Shown here piece by piece: positions 1 to 54,520 of a stretch of 64,000 bases of DNA; within the stretch, counting starts at the first letter, position 1, and the number at the start of each line of letters is the position of its first letter. The DNA is from Chrysemys picta bellii (Eukaryota; Chordata; Testudines; Emydidae). Location: the NCBI RefSeq assembly GCF_011386835.1, contig NC_088801.1, positions 18,586,824 to 18,650,823 on the forward strand, read 5' to 3'. The position numbers were made by a program, and so were the translations under genes. A model generated the notes under the pieces. The model was given only the letters and a program-made list of their open reading frames with translations, had not been told where the DNA came from and did no database searches.

Positions 1-1570
1 GTTTCATAATTGATTCCTTGAGGACCTGCTCCATGATTTTTTCCAGGGACTGAGGTGAGGCTGACTGGCCTGTAGTTCCGCCCGGATCCTCCTCCTTCCC
101 TTTTTTAAAGATGGGCACTACATTAGCCTTTTTCCAGTCATCTGGGACCTCCCCCGATCGCCATGAGTTTTCAAAAATAATGGCTAATGACTCTGCAATC
201 TCACCCGCCAACTCCTTTAGCACCCTCGGATGCAGCGCATCCGGCCCCATGGACTTGTGCACGTCCAGTTTTTCTAAATAGTCCCGAACCACTTCTTTCT
301 CCACAGAGGGCTGGTCACCTTCTCCCCATGCTGTACTGCCCAGTGCAGCAATCTGGGAGCTGACCTTGTGCGTGAAGACAGAGGCAAAAAAATCATTGAG
401 TACTTTAGCTTTTTCCACATCCTCGGTCACTAGGTTGCCTCCCTCATTCAGTAAGGGGCCCACACTTTCCTTGATTTTCTTCTTATTGCTAACATACCTG
501 AAGAAACCCTTCTTGTTACTCTTAACATCTCTTGCTAACTGCAACTCCAAGTGTGATTTGGCCTTCCTGATTTCACTTCTGCACGCTTGAGCAATATTTT
601 TATACTCCTCCCTGGTCATTTGTCCAATCTTCCACTTCTTGTAAGCTTCTTTTTTGCGTTTAAGATCAGCAAGGATTTCACTGTTTAGCCAAGCTGGTCG
701 CCTGCCATATTTACTATTCTTTCTACACATCGGGATGGTTTGTTCCTGCAACCTCAATAAGGATTCTTTAAAATACAGCCAGCTCTCCTGGACCCCTTTG
801 CCCTTCATGTTATTCTCCCAGGGGATCCTGCCCATCTGTTCCCTGAGGGAGTCAAAGTCTGCTTTTCTGAAGTCCAGGGTCCGTATTCTGCTGCTCTCCT
901 TTCTTCCTTGTGTCAGGATCCTGAACTCGACCATCTCATGGTCACTGCCTCCCAGGTTCCCATCCACTTTTGCTTCCCCTACTAGTTCTTCCCTGTTTGT
1001 GAGTAGCAGGTCAAGAAAAGCTCTGCCCCTAGTTGGTTCCTCCAGCACTTGCACCAGGAAATTATCCCCTACACTATCCAAAAATTTCCTGGATTGCCTG
1101 TGTACCGCTGTATTGCTCTCCCAGCAGATATCAGGGTGATTAAAGTCTCCCATGAGAACCAGAGCCTGCGATCTAGCAACTTCTGCTAGTTGCCAGAAGA
1201 AAGCCTCATCCACCTCATCCCCCTGGTCTGGTGGTCTATAGCAGACTCCAACCACGACATCACCCTTGTTGCTCACACTTCTCAACTTTATCCAGAGACT
1301 CTCAGGTTTTTCTGCAGTTTCATACCTGAGCTCTGAGCAGTCATGCTCCTCTCTTACATACAACGCAACTCCCCCACCTTTTCTGCCCTGCCTGTCCTTC
1401 CTGAACAGTTTATATCCATCCATGACAGTACTCCAGTCATGTGAGTTATCCCACCAAGTCTCTGTTATTCCAATCACATCATAGTTCCCTGACTGTGCCA
1501 GGACTTCCAGTTCTCCCTGCTTGTTTCCCAGGCTTCTTGCATTTGTGTATAGGCACTTAAGATAACTCAT
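1..1570 (-). CDS. CR1 ORF2 endonuclease/reverse transcriptase, partial (3' end beyond window)
   Basis: I checked this frame codon by codon: 523 codons from the ATG at 1570 to the window edge without a stop. The N-terminal half is an AP-type endonuclease. Its signature residues are in place: Asn in NARSLGN, Glu in ITETWW, the CYRPP motif, Asp/Asn in GDFNHPD, and the final SDHE. The reverse transcriptase begins near 290, with KSMGPDALHPRVLKEL and VPIFKKGKEED. Compared with the CR1 copy at 9412-9470 in this window, the stretch at about 43-80 is read out of frame: 2 bases are extra near 78-85 and 1 in the A/T run at 37-42. The NYRP motif is lost although the frame stays open, so the enzyme is probably impaired. 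Confidence 0.85.
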   Translation of the reverse strand, partial: MSYLKCLYTNARSLGNKQGELEVLAQSGNYDVIGITETWWDNSHDWSTVMDGYKLFRKDRQGRKGGGVALYVREEHDCSELRYETAEKPESLWIKLRSVSNKGDVVVGVCYRPPDQGDEVDEAFFWQLAEVARSQALVLMGDFNHPDICWESNTAVHRQSRKFLDSVGDNFLVQVLEEPTRGRAFLDLLLTNREELVGEAKVDGNLGGSDHEMVEFRILTQGRKESSRIRTLDFRKADFDSLREQMGRIPWENNMKGKGVQESWLYFKESLLRLQEQTIPMCRKNSKYGRRPAWLNSEILADLKRKKEAYKKWKIGQMTREEYKNIAQACRSEIRKAKSHLELQLARDVKSNKKGFFRYVSNKKKIKESVGPLLNEGGNLVTEDVEKAKVLNDFFASVFTHKVSSQIAALGSTAWGEGDQPSVEKEVVRDYLEKLDVHKSMGPDALHPRVLKELAGEIAESLAIIFENSWRSGEVPDDWKKANVVPIFKKGKEEDPGGTTGQSASPQSLEKIMEQVLKESIMK

Positions 1571-1695
1571 CAATCGTCCCTCTTTCTCAGCATGAGACAA
1601 GAGTCCTCCCCTCTTGCGCTCTCCTGCTTGTGCTTCCTTCCAGGATCCCATTTCCCCACTTACCTCAGGACTTTGGTCTCCTTCTCCCGGTGAAC

Positions 1696-2703
1696 CTAGT
1701 TTAAAGCCCTCCTCACTAGGTTAGCCAGCCTGCTGGCGAAGATGCTCTTCCCTCTCTTCGTTAGGTGGAACCCGTCTCTGCCTAGCACTCCTTCTTCTTG
1801 GAACACCATCCCATGGTCGAAGAATCCAAAGCCTTCTCTCCGACACCACCTGCGTAGCCATTCGTTGACTTCCACGATTCGACGGTCTCTACCCCGGCCT
1901 TTTCCTTGCACAGGGAGGATGGACGAGAACACCACTTGCGCCTCAAACTCCTTTATCCTTCTTCCCAGAGCCACGTAGTCTGCAGTGATCCGCTCAAGGT
2001 CATTCTTGGCAGTATCATTGGTGCCCACGTGGAGAAGCAGGAAGGGGTAGCGATCCGAGGGCTTGATGAGTCTTGGCAGTCTCTCCGTCACATCGTGTAT
2101 CCTAGCTCCTGGCAAGCAGCAGACCTCTCGGTTTTCCCGGTCGGGGCGGCAGATAGATGACTCAGTCCCCCTGAGGAGGGAGTCCCCGACCACCACCACC
2201 CACCTCCTCCTCTTGGGAGTGGTGGTCGTGGAACCCCCATCCCTAGGACAGTGCATCTTTTGCCTTCCAATCGGTGGAGCCTCCTTCTGCTCCCTTCCCT
2301 CAGATGGGTCATCTAGTCCACTCTCCGCATTAGTACCTGTAGAGAGAACATGGAAACGATTGCTCACCTGTATCTCCATTGCTGGTGCATGGACGCTCCT
2401 CTTTCTCCTTCTGGAGGTCACATGCTGCCAAACCTCCTCACAATCCTTCTGTCCCTGCTGCACCTGCTCTGAATCTTCAGAACATTGTGGTCGTAGAAGC
2501 ATCTCCTGACATCTGTCCAGGAAATCTTCATTTTCCCTTATGCAACGCAGAGTCGACACTCGTTTCTCCAGCCCTCGAACCTTCTCTTCCAATATGGAGA
2601 CCAGCTTGCACTTTGTACAGACAAAGTCGCTTCTGTCCTGTGGAAGAAAGACAAACATGGCACAACCTGTGCAGGTTACAACAGCTGATCGCTCACCTTC
2701 CAT
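1696..2703 (-). CDS. CR1 ORF1 protein: zinc finger plus SGNH esterase
   Basis: An intact 335-residue ORF1 protein of a CR1 LINE. ORF1p is thought to bind element RNA and help form the retrotransposition particle; the role of its esterase domain is not settled. Visible parts: a PHD-like Cys finger with C11, C14, C29 and C32; a leucine-rich, probably coiled-coil stretch at about 35-55; a basic patch RRRKR at 98-102; then an SGNH hydrolase fold at 169-335. All the family's blocks are present: GDS at 173-175 (nucleophile S175), G199, GTND at 227-230 (N229), and DGFH with D310 and H313. The start is the ATG at 2703 just ahead of the finger. The stop at 1696-1698 is 125 bp before the ORF2 ATG. Confidence 0.92.
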   Translation of the reverse strand: MEGERSAVVTCTGCAMFVFLPQDRSDFVCTKCKLVSILEEKVRGLEKRVSTLRCIRENEDFLDRCQEMLLRPQCSEDSEQVQQGQKDCEEVWQHVTSRRRKRSVHAPAMEIQVSNRFHVLSTGTNAESGLDDPSEGREQKEAPPIGRQKMHCPRDGGSTTTTPKRRRWVVVVGDSLLRGTESSICRPDRENREVCCLPGARIHDVTERLPRLIKPSDRYPFLLLHVGTNDTAKNDLERITADYVALGRRIKEFEAQVVFSSILPVQGKGRGRDRRIVEVNEWLRRWCRREGFGFFDHGMVFQEEGVLGRDGFHLTKRGKSIFASRLANLVRRALN

Positions 2704-2884
2704 ATCACCGTCCTCTTAAGAGCTTCCTCACTTGCTGCAGGAAGGGCTGTGTTGGTGAGGATCTGAGTGTCTGCTGCTGGGACAGTTGGTCAGTTTGACC
2801 ATGTGCTTGATTGCTTGCTTGTTTGTTTGAAAAGTGTGAATTGGGAGGACTATATGAGCTTGAAAAACATGTCATCGCAAGTGC

Positions 2885-2912
2885 GTTTGTTTGTTTGTTT
2901 GTTTGTTTGTTT
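2885..2912. repeat. (GTTT)n microsatellite
   Basis: Six to seven head-to-tail GTTT units, a simple tetranucleotide repeat between the CR1 5' side and the DNA-transposon remnant. Confidence 0.9.
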
Positions 2913-2939
2913 TCTCCCAACCTTCTAATCTGTGATAAC

Positions 2940-3357
2940 CTCAAGGACGGAGATGATAGGGGGAGCGTAGAAGCATTCTGGGGGGACTGCGTGCTCACCA
3001 GTGCTGCTGAGTTTGCTACGCTGGCCAAACAGGAAATGAAATTCAAAAGTTCCTGGGGCTTTTCCTGTATACCTGGCTAGTGCATCTGAGTTCAAAGTGC
3101 TGTCCAGAGCGGTCACCATGGAGCACTCTGGGATAGCTCCTGGAGGCCAATACTGTCGAATTGCATCCACACTATCCCAAATTCGACCTGGTGATGTTGA
3201 TTTCAGCGCTAATCCCCTTGTCGGGGAGGAGTACACAAATCGATTTTAAGAGCCCTTTAAGTCGACAAAAATGGCTTTGTCGTGTGGACGGGTGCAGGGT
3301 TAAATCGATCTAACGCTGCTAAATTCGACCTAAACGCGTAGTGTAGACCAGGGCTAA
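2940..3357. mobile_element. DNA transposon remnant (MITE-like), one terminus visible
   Basis: A block with repeated TTCGAC/GTCGA motifs ends in GTGTAGACCAGGGCTAAGG at about 3339-3357, which looks like the terminal inverted repeat of an abundant sauropsid non-autonomous DNA transposon (recognised by pattern, not searched). No matching start repeat is visible, so the CR1 side probably truncates it. The superfamily, hAT or Harbinger, is not decidable here. Confidence 0.55.
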
Positions 3358-3940
3358 GGCACTAGCCCTTCATCAGATATAACACAAAGGCCTAATTTGG
3401 TGGGGGTGGGGAAAGACAGTAACATTTGATAACACTTGTTATCCAGAGATACTATAAGTCTTTCACACTTCCTTATTTTGTTATGACGTACTCTACTTCA
3501 TAGGTGAAAGCTTTTTTTGAGATCATGGTTGAAGTTTATTGATGTTTTTAAGATAAGATCTGCAAAAGTGTTTTTTTTTTTTTTTTTTTTTTTTAAATAG
3601 TTGAAGAGCAGACATTACTGTTGCTGAATGCCCAAGTACATATGATTAGAGCCATTTCAGCAAATCTATTATCTTAAATTACCTCTTTCACCCTCACTCC
3701 TTTCTTTTAGGTCTATGAAGTAAAGTTACCCTCTCTTGTAGACTCATTCCAAAGAGATGCTCCGTTAGGTACTCTGATGGCATCACAACAGTAGGTTGGA
3801 GATAAAAATAAATCTGAATACTTTATTCTCCAATATTCAGTGGTTCTGTAGTATTTTCTTTAAAATGTTGTGACTTCTAATTTCTCTTCCACATAAGCAG
3901 TTGAGGAGGTAGTCCACAAAACAATTTCTGCAAAGGCTTG
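3358..3940. other. Intron, no feature seen
   Basis: AT-rich intronic sequence with a T homopolymer at about 3571-3594. I see no coding sequence or repeat ends. Confidence 0.6.
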
Positions 3941-4133
3941 CCTACACACAGGTTTTTGTACCAATTTAACTATATCAGTTTAGTAACAGCAATAAACTAT
4001 ACCAATATAAGCACCTTTATACCTGTATAACTGCGCAACCCCACATTGGGATTTGCACCAATTTAGCTACATCAGTTTCTAAACCAGTATAGATAAATTG
4101 ATGCAAAAATTATCGGTAGACAAGCCCTGAGTA
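3941..4133. mobile_element. MITE with inverted ends
   Basis: The left end AGGCTTGCCTACACACAGG and the reverse complement of the right end (GGGCTTGTCTACCG...) match in orientation and spacing. The body repeats ACCAATTTA and TATATCAGTTT motifs. It has the size of a short non-autonomous DNA transposon and no coding capacity. Confidence 0.6.
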
Positions 4134-4851
4134 GTACGCACTGTGGAAGAAGTTTGGTAATCCCTGTATATTGCAGGAAAGAATAAAGAAAAGGTGGAGT
4201 TAAGCCAGAGAGAGAGAGAAGGCATAACAATAGCTAGAGACACGTAGTAAGTTAATTTTATTTTATATATAAAAATAGAAAATTGATTAATTTTTTTATT
4301 GTTCTTTAAATGTCAGGTTTTTTGACTGGGGTTCGGGGAGGAGGAAAGGAGGAGAGGAAACATTGCTTGGTTAGTGGGCTATTTCCTACTCCTTTCCCTT
4401 ATAAAAAAAGCACTGCTTCTTATAAACAGCTCTTCAGGTGGGTTTTCGGGGAACAGTAGCAGGATTATAAAATCTACTTTCTTGTAATGTTGCCAAAGAA
4501 ATTGCCCCATGAGAACTACAAACTTAGGACTTTCCGGAGACTGTTAACTGGTCCTGACTTTATAAAGTAAAACAATTGTACAAAACTGGTAAGTCTCCTC
4601 CCCTCCCCCCCGCCCCATACTCATGTTTTGCAAGATGCAAAATGAAGATGAGAAGCCTGGGTTTTTTTGCCATGGAAAATGGGATAATTCTCAAATGTCA
4701 GGCTAAAAACACGTGTGTTTACTTACATGATGATCAAATCTATTAAATAACTACTGTCTTTCTGCTCTGCAGATTTCTGCATTAACAAATGTCTCCTACA
4801 GTCTAACTATAAAGCTTAATATGAACTTTTTTTGTTGTGCCCTCCATTTAG
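4134..4851. other. Intron up to the first visible exon
   Basis: Intron sequence with no repeat ends I recognise. It ends in a short acceptor, TTTAG at 4847-4851. Confidence 0.55.
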
Positions 4852-48560
<43,709 letters not shown>

Positions 48561-48760
48561 ATGCTGCTTCTTCGAGTGGTGTCCCTATGGGTGCTCCACT
48601 TCAGGTGCACATGGGCCTCTTGAGTCCTTGATTGGAGATTTTCCATTACTTGTCTCTGTTTGGCCTGTGCATGGTTCCTTTGCCTCCTCGTGCAGGACAC
48701 TGAGGCTATATAGGGATGGGTAGGTGAACTGCTCTCAGTCCTCGGTACCAAACAAGCAAC
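48561..48760 (+). repeat. DIRS left inverted terminal repeat
   Basis: GTGTCCCTATGGGTGCTCCA, then CACTTCAGGTGCACATGGGC and CTTGATTGGAGATTTTC. The reverse complement of the right end has the same order (GTGTCCCCCTACGGATGCTC, CTACTTCAGGTGTGCATG, CTTGATCAGAGATTTT). Confidence 0.85.
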
Positions 48761-51220
48761 GGGACCAGACACCATCAGTGCCTGCATCAGTATCCCCATC
48801 CCCCAATTGACTGTAATGTTGGCCTTGGCTACCACGTTAGTACTAGTCACCTACTTGGTACCACAAGATACACTAAGGATCTATCTGTAACGGACAAACT
48901 GGAGCCACCACTCTTCATGGGTACTGAACATCTCTCAGTACAGAGACCTGAGCTCCTGACCATCACCATCCTCTGGTGCTGCAGTACTTCTACCATTTCC
49001 TGTGTATGCTCCTCCATTGGGTGATATTGAGGTGGATGAAGGAGACTTTCAGTCACTCCTATTTATGTACAGGGTTCTCTGACATATCCTTTCAGGAACC
49101 CATTCCTGGACAATCACAGAGAAGATTGCGCTTGTCAACAAGCATAATGGAAACAACTCTGCATGCTTCCCCCACTTCCATATATGTCCTTCCCCCCCAC
49201 CCCACCATGGCCATACTGGGACCCCGGTGTCACAACCCAATGGCTCCCTCCCACAGGGGGTCTCCTGGTGAGGCAAATCAGCATTGTATGTTGCTAACGC
49301 TGTTGCAGGCGTTGCAAGGTATTTCGGTGTAAGTTAAAGGTGTAAGTGTAAAGTAAAAGGTTCCTTTGCAGGTTGCAAAAGGCCAAAAAAAAAAAAAAAA
49401 AGAGAGAAGGGAATGGGTTGACTCAATGCTCCAGCTTGGTCCAAAAATAAAAGGCTAACTTCAGCCCAAGGCCACTGCACACAACCAACTCTTGGCTACC
49501 TGCCAAAAAAAACCAAAAGCCTAAATTTCAACCCCAATCAGGCATTAAAAAAAAAAAAAAATCTAAGCTAAGCAAAACTGCGAAGGCTACAAAAACTAGT
49601 AAAACAGCAAAAGCCAGCAAAAAAACCCCCACAAAGTTTTGTGTCCCTAAAGCCGGTGTGTTTTTAAAAAAGCTGCAAAAAGCCGGTTTAAACTAAAACA
49701 AAAAACAGAAAAAACAAACGTCCCTAAACAAAATGCCTCCCCTCCCCTCCCCCCCCAAAAAACTTAAAAACCCTCCTAAAAGCCAAATCAAATTAAAAAA
49801 TCAACAGCAAACCCTAAATGGCCTGTGCACAAATCGTCCACCCTTCCCCCTCTTCTTCTTATGTTACACCCAGGCTTGGCCAGCCTCTGGTCGTGCATGT
49901 GTGAGTATGAAAATGGGTTAGGGTTGGGGCACTAACGCTTTTTCTTCCTCCAAGTAATGTAAAAGCGTTCCCAGCACTCACCGCTGTTATTTTATTAATA
50001 AAGCTTTAAAATGTAGTCACTGGGTGTGCTCCTTCATCTCCTCCCCTAACAATCCTGCAGCCTCAGCCTAATCACCTAATGCCTCAAGCAAATTAATAAT
50101 AAGCAGCCCCAGTGTGACAGATTTTTGTTATCAGCAATTTGCCAGACCACTGGTACCGTCTCATAGGGAGGCTAGAATCCTACAGTCCTCTCCTCCCACA
50201 GGAGGAGATGTTTGAGGAGCATGTTTATCCCACTCTCAAATACCTATTTCATCCTTCTCTCCAGATGAGGCGGCTATGCCTCCGCCACTTTCCATGGTCA
50301 ATGATTTTTGGGGAATTTCAAGATCTCATAAAGAGGGTATCTGACACACTTCAGATTCCTTTAAGAGGTCAAGGACTCACAGCACAAACTGGATAGCCTG
50401 CAGTCAGCAACACCTCCATGGTGGTATTACTCATTAACAAGGTGCTCCTGGATCCAGCGAAGACTGTATGGTAAACACATGATATCATTCCACCATCATG
50501 TAAATCGGTGGATAAAAAGTGTTATGGTCCCCCTACGGACTCTGATTTCTTGTTCTCATGCCCTCTGCCTAACTCTCTGGTGGTGGGCGCAGTAAACGAG
50601 CAAGGTAAGCAACACTCCTTATAACAAAGTTTACCCCATATAACAAAGACCAAAAGAAACTGGACCATTTTGGACAAAAGTTCTGCTCATCAACACCACT
50701 ACAGTTCAGAATCACAAACTATCAGACAATCATGGCCAAATCTAACTTTACAAACTAGCCTTTATTGAACATCTGCCACAGGAACAGAGGGAGCAATTTC
50801 AATCCATCATCTTAGAGGGCCAGTCATTGGCCAGAACTGCTCTTAAAGCATCTTTGGATGCTATGGACATTCCTGCCAGGTCCATCTCCACAGTGGTAGT
50901 TATGTGGAGGGGATCATGACTCCAACTCTTAGGGTTTCTGAGAGAAGTCCAGAACGCTGATGAGCCCTCCCTTTCGATGGTTGTAAACTTTTCTCGGAGA
51001 CCATGGATGAGTCCTTGCATGCACTAAGAAGGACTAAGGCTACTTTACGATCCCTGGGCATATATATTCCTACAAATAAGAGAAGATTTAGTAGGCTTCC
51101 CAGAGATCGCGTCATGCTCAGTTCTCTGGATTCCATAGATCCACCGAAGACATACAGTCCAGAAAAAGGGAGCTGCTCACCCGCCCTCACCACCACCCAA
51201 TCATCTTCAAAGCAACAGTT
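48761..51220 (+). pseudogene. DIRS gag-like region, degraded
   Basis: Readable islands: EFQDLIKRVSDTLQIPLRG at about 50310-50370 and ESLHALRRTKATLRSLGIY at about 51007-51065, both typical of DIRS gag. No continuous frame, and an insertion lies within it. Confidence 0.6.
49284..50130 (+). mobile_element. Possible LTR-like insertion within the DIRS gag region
   Basis: Gag-type sequence stops near 49283 and resumes near 50130. Similar short sequences, ATCAGCA, occur on both sides (49277-49283 and 50130-50136). The segment is A-rich with runs of A (49386-49402, 49549-49561) and has AATAAA at 49997-50002 followed by a T/C-rich end, as in an LTR. No clean TG...CA ends, so the class is uncertain. 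Confidence 0.35.
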
Positions 51221-51489
51221 TTGAAAGGTTGCTTGGAGGGTTCAAATCCTCTCACCTCTGGTTTTACAGCTGCATCCATTTGCTCACCTTCCCTTCTCTC
51301 CCCCCTACCCCCTTTGAAGACTGTCTTTCCCATTTCCAGCATGCTTGGGGGTTGATCACTACAGACAAGTGGGTTATAGCATCCACTTTACATCCCTTGC
51401 TCCCTTCATTTTCTTCCCCATTTCTCTTCAGGGACCTCTCTCATGAGCTTTTATTGAGAAAAGAAGTGAGCATTCCCCTTCAATTTAGG

Positions 51490-52000
51490 AGCAATATCTC
51501 CTTATAAGGGTTTTACTTGAAGTATTTCCTTGTGCAAGTGAAGGATGGAGGGTGGAGACCAATCTTGGATCTAAGACTTCTGAACAAGTTTGTAAAGTCT
51601 CAGATGTTCAGGATGGTGACTCTGGCAGCTATAATTCCTTCAATGGAGGAAGGGGATTGGGTTTTGGCCCTTAACCTACAAGATGCCTATTTCCATATAA
51701 TGATACATCTGTTTCCCAGAAAATAGCTACATTTCACTGTAGGCCAGGATCATTTCCAATATTGGGGCTTCCCTTTGACCTTTCTTTGGCCCCAATGGTG
51801 TTCTCAAAGATCCTGGGGATAGTGGCTGCTTACCTCCAACGAGAAGCAATCCTAGTCTTCCTATACTTAAATGACTGGCTACTCAAGGGCATTCTTACAA
51901 AGCAGTGCTGTCTTCCACCCAAATGGCCTTTGCTCTTTTCCAGGGGTCTGATCTCCAGCCGAATATAAAAAAATTCACATTAACTCCTGTACAGAAGATA
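51490..52000 (+). pseudogene. DIRS reverse transcriptase, broken
   Basis: GGWRPILDLRLLNKFVKSQ, then DWVLALNLQDAYFHIMIH (where DLQDAYFH is the first catalytic motif; the first Asp is Asn here), a stop at about 51725, then LPFDLSLAPMVFSKIL and LVFLYLNDWLL, where the usual YLDD is YLND. Two key Asp residues are changed, so it is inactive. Confidence 0.85.
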
Positions 52001-52329
52001 GTTTGTAGGGGGATCTTTGGGCTTATTGACAACCAGCACCTAACTTCCCTTAGACAGATTCATAACTTTGTCAAGTCTGATAGGGTCAATTCAGGGGAGC
52101 CCTTGTACCACAACAAGCTGCTGTTTTCAGCTCCTGAGACACATGGTATCTTGCACCTTTGTGACCGACCATACAAGGCTTATGCCTCCGCTGCTTCCTG
52201 GGTTGACTCAGAATGTCCTGTTCTCTAGCCAGGCAAACCTTGGACTGGCATGTGATGGTTTCTCTACAGATGAGGAATTCCCTAGTCTGATGGAGAGATC
52301 AACTCCGCTCCTGGGCAGGCATTCCTTTC

Positions 52330-52620
52330 TTTTGCCCAGCTCCATCAGTGACTTTAACAACACATGGATCACTGTTGGGATGTGGAACTCACCTCAATGC
52401 CCTCATGACTAAGAGCAGATGGACAACTCAGGAAACCAATCTCCACATCAGTCTGTGGGAACTCAGGGCAGTCAGGAGCATCTGCCTTCATTTCCTACCC
52501 CTCCTCAGGGTCACAACGGACAATGTATCTTGCATATTCTATATCAACAAGCAAGGAGAAGCGAGATCCTTCCCTCCCTGTGCACCGAAGTCAGGCAACT
52601 ATGAAATAGGTGCATAACTC
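52330..52620 (+). pseudogene. DIRS RNase H, degraded
   Basis: Reads LTTHGSLLGCGTHLNALMT, NLHISLWELRAVRSICLHFL and VTTDNVSCIFYINKQG, which follow the RNase H order (ELRAVR with the catalytic Glu, then TDN with Asp). Confidence 0.75.
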
Positions 52621-53099
52621 ATCAGATCTACTTCCCAGGTATTCAGAACACCGCAGCCGACGTTCTCAGTAGATGCTTCTCCCAGGACTACAAATGGGAG
52701 CTAGGCAGTATATTCCAAGGATTGGGACTGCCAGAGGTGGCTCTCTTCACCACCTCCATGAACAATAAATGCCTTCTTTTCTGCTGAAGAGGGGGACTGA
52801 ACCACAACTCTTTGTGGGCTGCCTATCGTCCATTTTGGACGAAGGATCTGCTTTGTTTCTTCCAACACCTCTGATACTGAAAGTGATTAACAAATTCAGA
52901 CAGGACAAAGCCAGTTATCCTTATAGTGCTGACCTGACTGAGACAATCTCAGTCCCCATACCTGCTTCATCCATGTATCCAAACACCGTTCAAGCTTTGG
53001 GACCACTCTTGGTCTGCTCTCACAGGCTGCGGGTTCTGCTTCATCTGGGATTCTCCATCTCAGGGCATGGTTCCTCTGTGGTTCATGGGATTTAGAATC

Positions 53100-54115
53100 T
53101 TCCTGCTCTGCAGAAGTATAGCAGTTGTTGTTAAAGAATAGAAAGACGTCAACCTGTACTACTTACCTTCAGAAATGGAAGAGTCTTTGATTGGTGTTGC
53201 CACTGCCACCCTCTGCCTGAATCTCTGCAGCTTTCAGTCATCCTAGTTAACTGTTGGATCTAAAGAAATCGGGGTTATCAGTTAGCTCGATTTAAGGTCC
53301 ATTGGGTCACAGTATCAGCCTTTCATCCTCCAGTGGACGAGTTCTTGATATTTGCTCACCCCATGTTGTCTAAGTTAATTAAGGGTTTGGAGACTCTCTA
53401 CTCCCAAATTAAAGACCCTACCCTGACCTGAGACCTCAATCTGGTATTTAGAGACCTTATGAAACCTCCATTTGAACCAATGGCAACCAGTTCTCTGCTC
53501 CAAGATCAGCCTTTTTAGTAGCCATCATGTTGGCCCATAGGGTTGGGGAGATTGGAGCCTTGCTGGCAGATCTCCCCCACCCCATCCCCTTACAGTGTTC
53601 TTTAAAGGCAAATTCTTTTTACACCCACACCCTAAATTCTGACCTAAGGTACTGTCGGCTTTCCAGTTGAACCAATCCCTTCATCTACCAAAACCACATA
53701 GCTCTCTGCAGGAGACCTGTTTTCATACCTTGGATGTTAGAAAGGCATTGGCTTTCTACTTAGATGCGAACAAACAATTCTGAAAGTCGCGGCTGTATAT
53801 CTTCTTCGCAGATAGATTCAAGGGGTCCACGGTCTCTTCTCAGGGACTGTCAAGATGGATATCAGAGTGTATTATAATTTGTTGTGATCCAGCAGGTGTT
53901 CATCTGCCCCCAAAGGGTGATAACACATTCTACCAGATCATAAGTAACATCCACAGCATTCTCAAGAACCTGTCATATCCGAGATATGTAGGGCTGCTAC
54001 CTGGGCTTTAGTACATATGTTTTCTAAACGTTACGCATCGATCCAGGCAGCCATATCCGATGCAGCTGTTGATACTGTGATACTATCTTCAGTTCTAGAC
54101 TCAATCCCGAAGCTC
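53100..54115 (+). pseudogene. DIRS tyrosine recombinase region, degraded
   Basis: Islands: FFLHPHPKF at about 53610, CFHTLDVRKALAFYLDANKQ at about 53722-53780, LSRWISECIIICCDPAGVHL near 53845-53905, and an ICRAATWALVHMFSKRY-like segment split by a shift near 53984-54030. These follow the C-terminal recombinase of DIRS elements. Stops in all frames. Confidence 0.7.
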
Positions 54116-54129
54116 CCTCCTCCATCAGG

Positions 54130-54260
54130 GGATACCACTCAGAAGTCACCTGAAGTGGCGCACCCATAAGGAATGCTACTTGAAGAAGAGGTTAGTCACC
54201 TTGTGCAGTAACTGTGGTTCTTTGAGATTTGTCGCCCTATAGGTGCTTTGCTACCCAACC
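54130..54260 (+). repeat. DIRS internal complementary region
   Basis: CACCTGAAGTGGCGCACCCA is the inverse of the left outer terminus. It continues into GGTTAGTCACCTTGTGCAGT and GCCCTATAGGTGCTTTG, the inverse of the right outer terminus (54470-54515). Joined inverse copies of both ends are diagnostic of DIRS. Confidence 0.82.
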
Positions 54261-54269
54261 TTTTCCCCC

Positions 54270-54520
54270 TCAGCTTCAGACTGTTCTCTATAGGGCATTG
54301 AGGTGGAGAAGGAATGGAGGGTGGTTCACCAATGCATCCCTATATAATCTTGGTGTGCGGCACGAGTAAGTATGGGGTATATGCACTGGTCGAATGGAAA
54401 ACTGTAAGATAAAATCTCTGATCAAGGGCCCAAGAGATGCATGCACACCTGAAGTAGAGCATCCGTAGGGGGACACATCTTGAAACGCTGCTGTTACTGC
54501 ACAAAGTGAGTAACCTCTTC
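54270..54520 (+). repeat. DIRS right inverted terminal repeat
   Basis: Inverse partner of 48561-48760; its outer end GCTGTTACTGCACAAAGTGAG (54490-54510) extends past the left end. Confidence 0.82.

Larger units (their letters stand above)
1..2935 (-). mobile_element. CR1 LINE, near-intact coding part, cut by window edge
   Basis: A non-LTR retrotransposon of the CR1 clade lies on the - strand, with ORF1 (2703-1696) followed by ORF2 (1570 to the left edge). Seen: an ORF1 with a Cys zinc finger plus SGNH esterase and an ORF2 beginning with an AP-type endonuclease, which is the known CR1 plan. The 3' half (most of the reverse transcriptase and the 3' UTR) lies outside the window. The 5' limit is uncertain: sequence upstream of ORF1 gives way to a DNA-transposon remnant somewhere between about 2710 and 2940. 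The absence of stops in more than 2.5 kb of coding sequence suggests a young copy. Confidence 0.9.
48561..54520 (+). mobile_element. DIRS-type tyrosine-recombinase retrotransposon, complete layout but decayed
   Basis: Inverted terminal repeats (48561-48760 and about 54270-54520) enclose, in order, a gag-like region, reverse transcriptase, RNase H, a tyrosine recombinase region and an internal complementary region. This is the DIRS plan; such elements integrate by tyrosine recombinase without a target duplication. Every coding part has stops or shifts. A separate LTR-like segment (about 49284-50130) interrupts the gag region. Confidence 0.85.

Noticed and set aside
366..2509. Several open frames on the + strand (366-590, 654-1139, 2063-2509 and others)
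   Set aside because: They are antisense shadows of CR1 ORF1 and ORF2, which have the domain motifs on the - strand.
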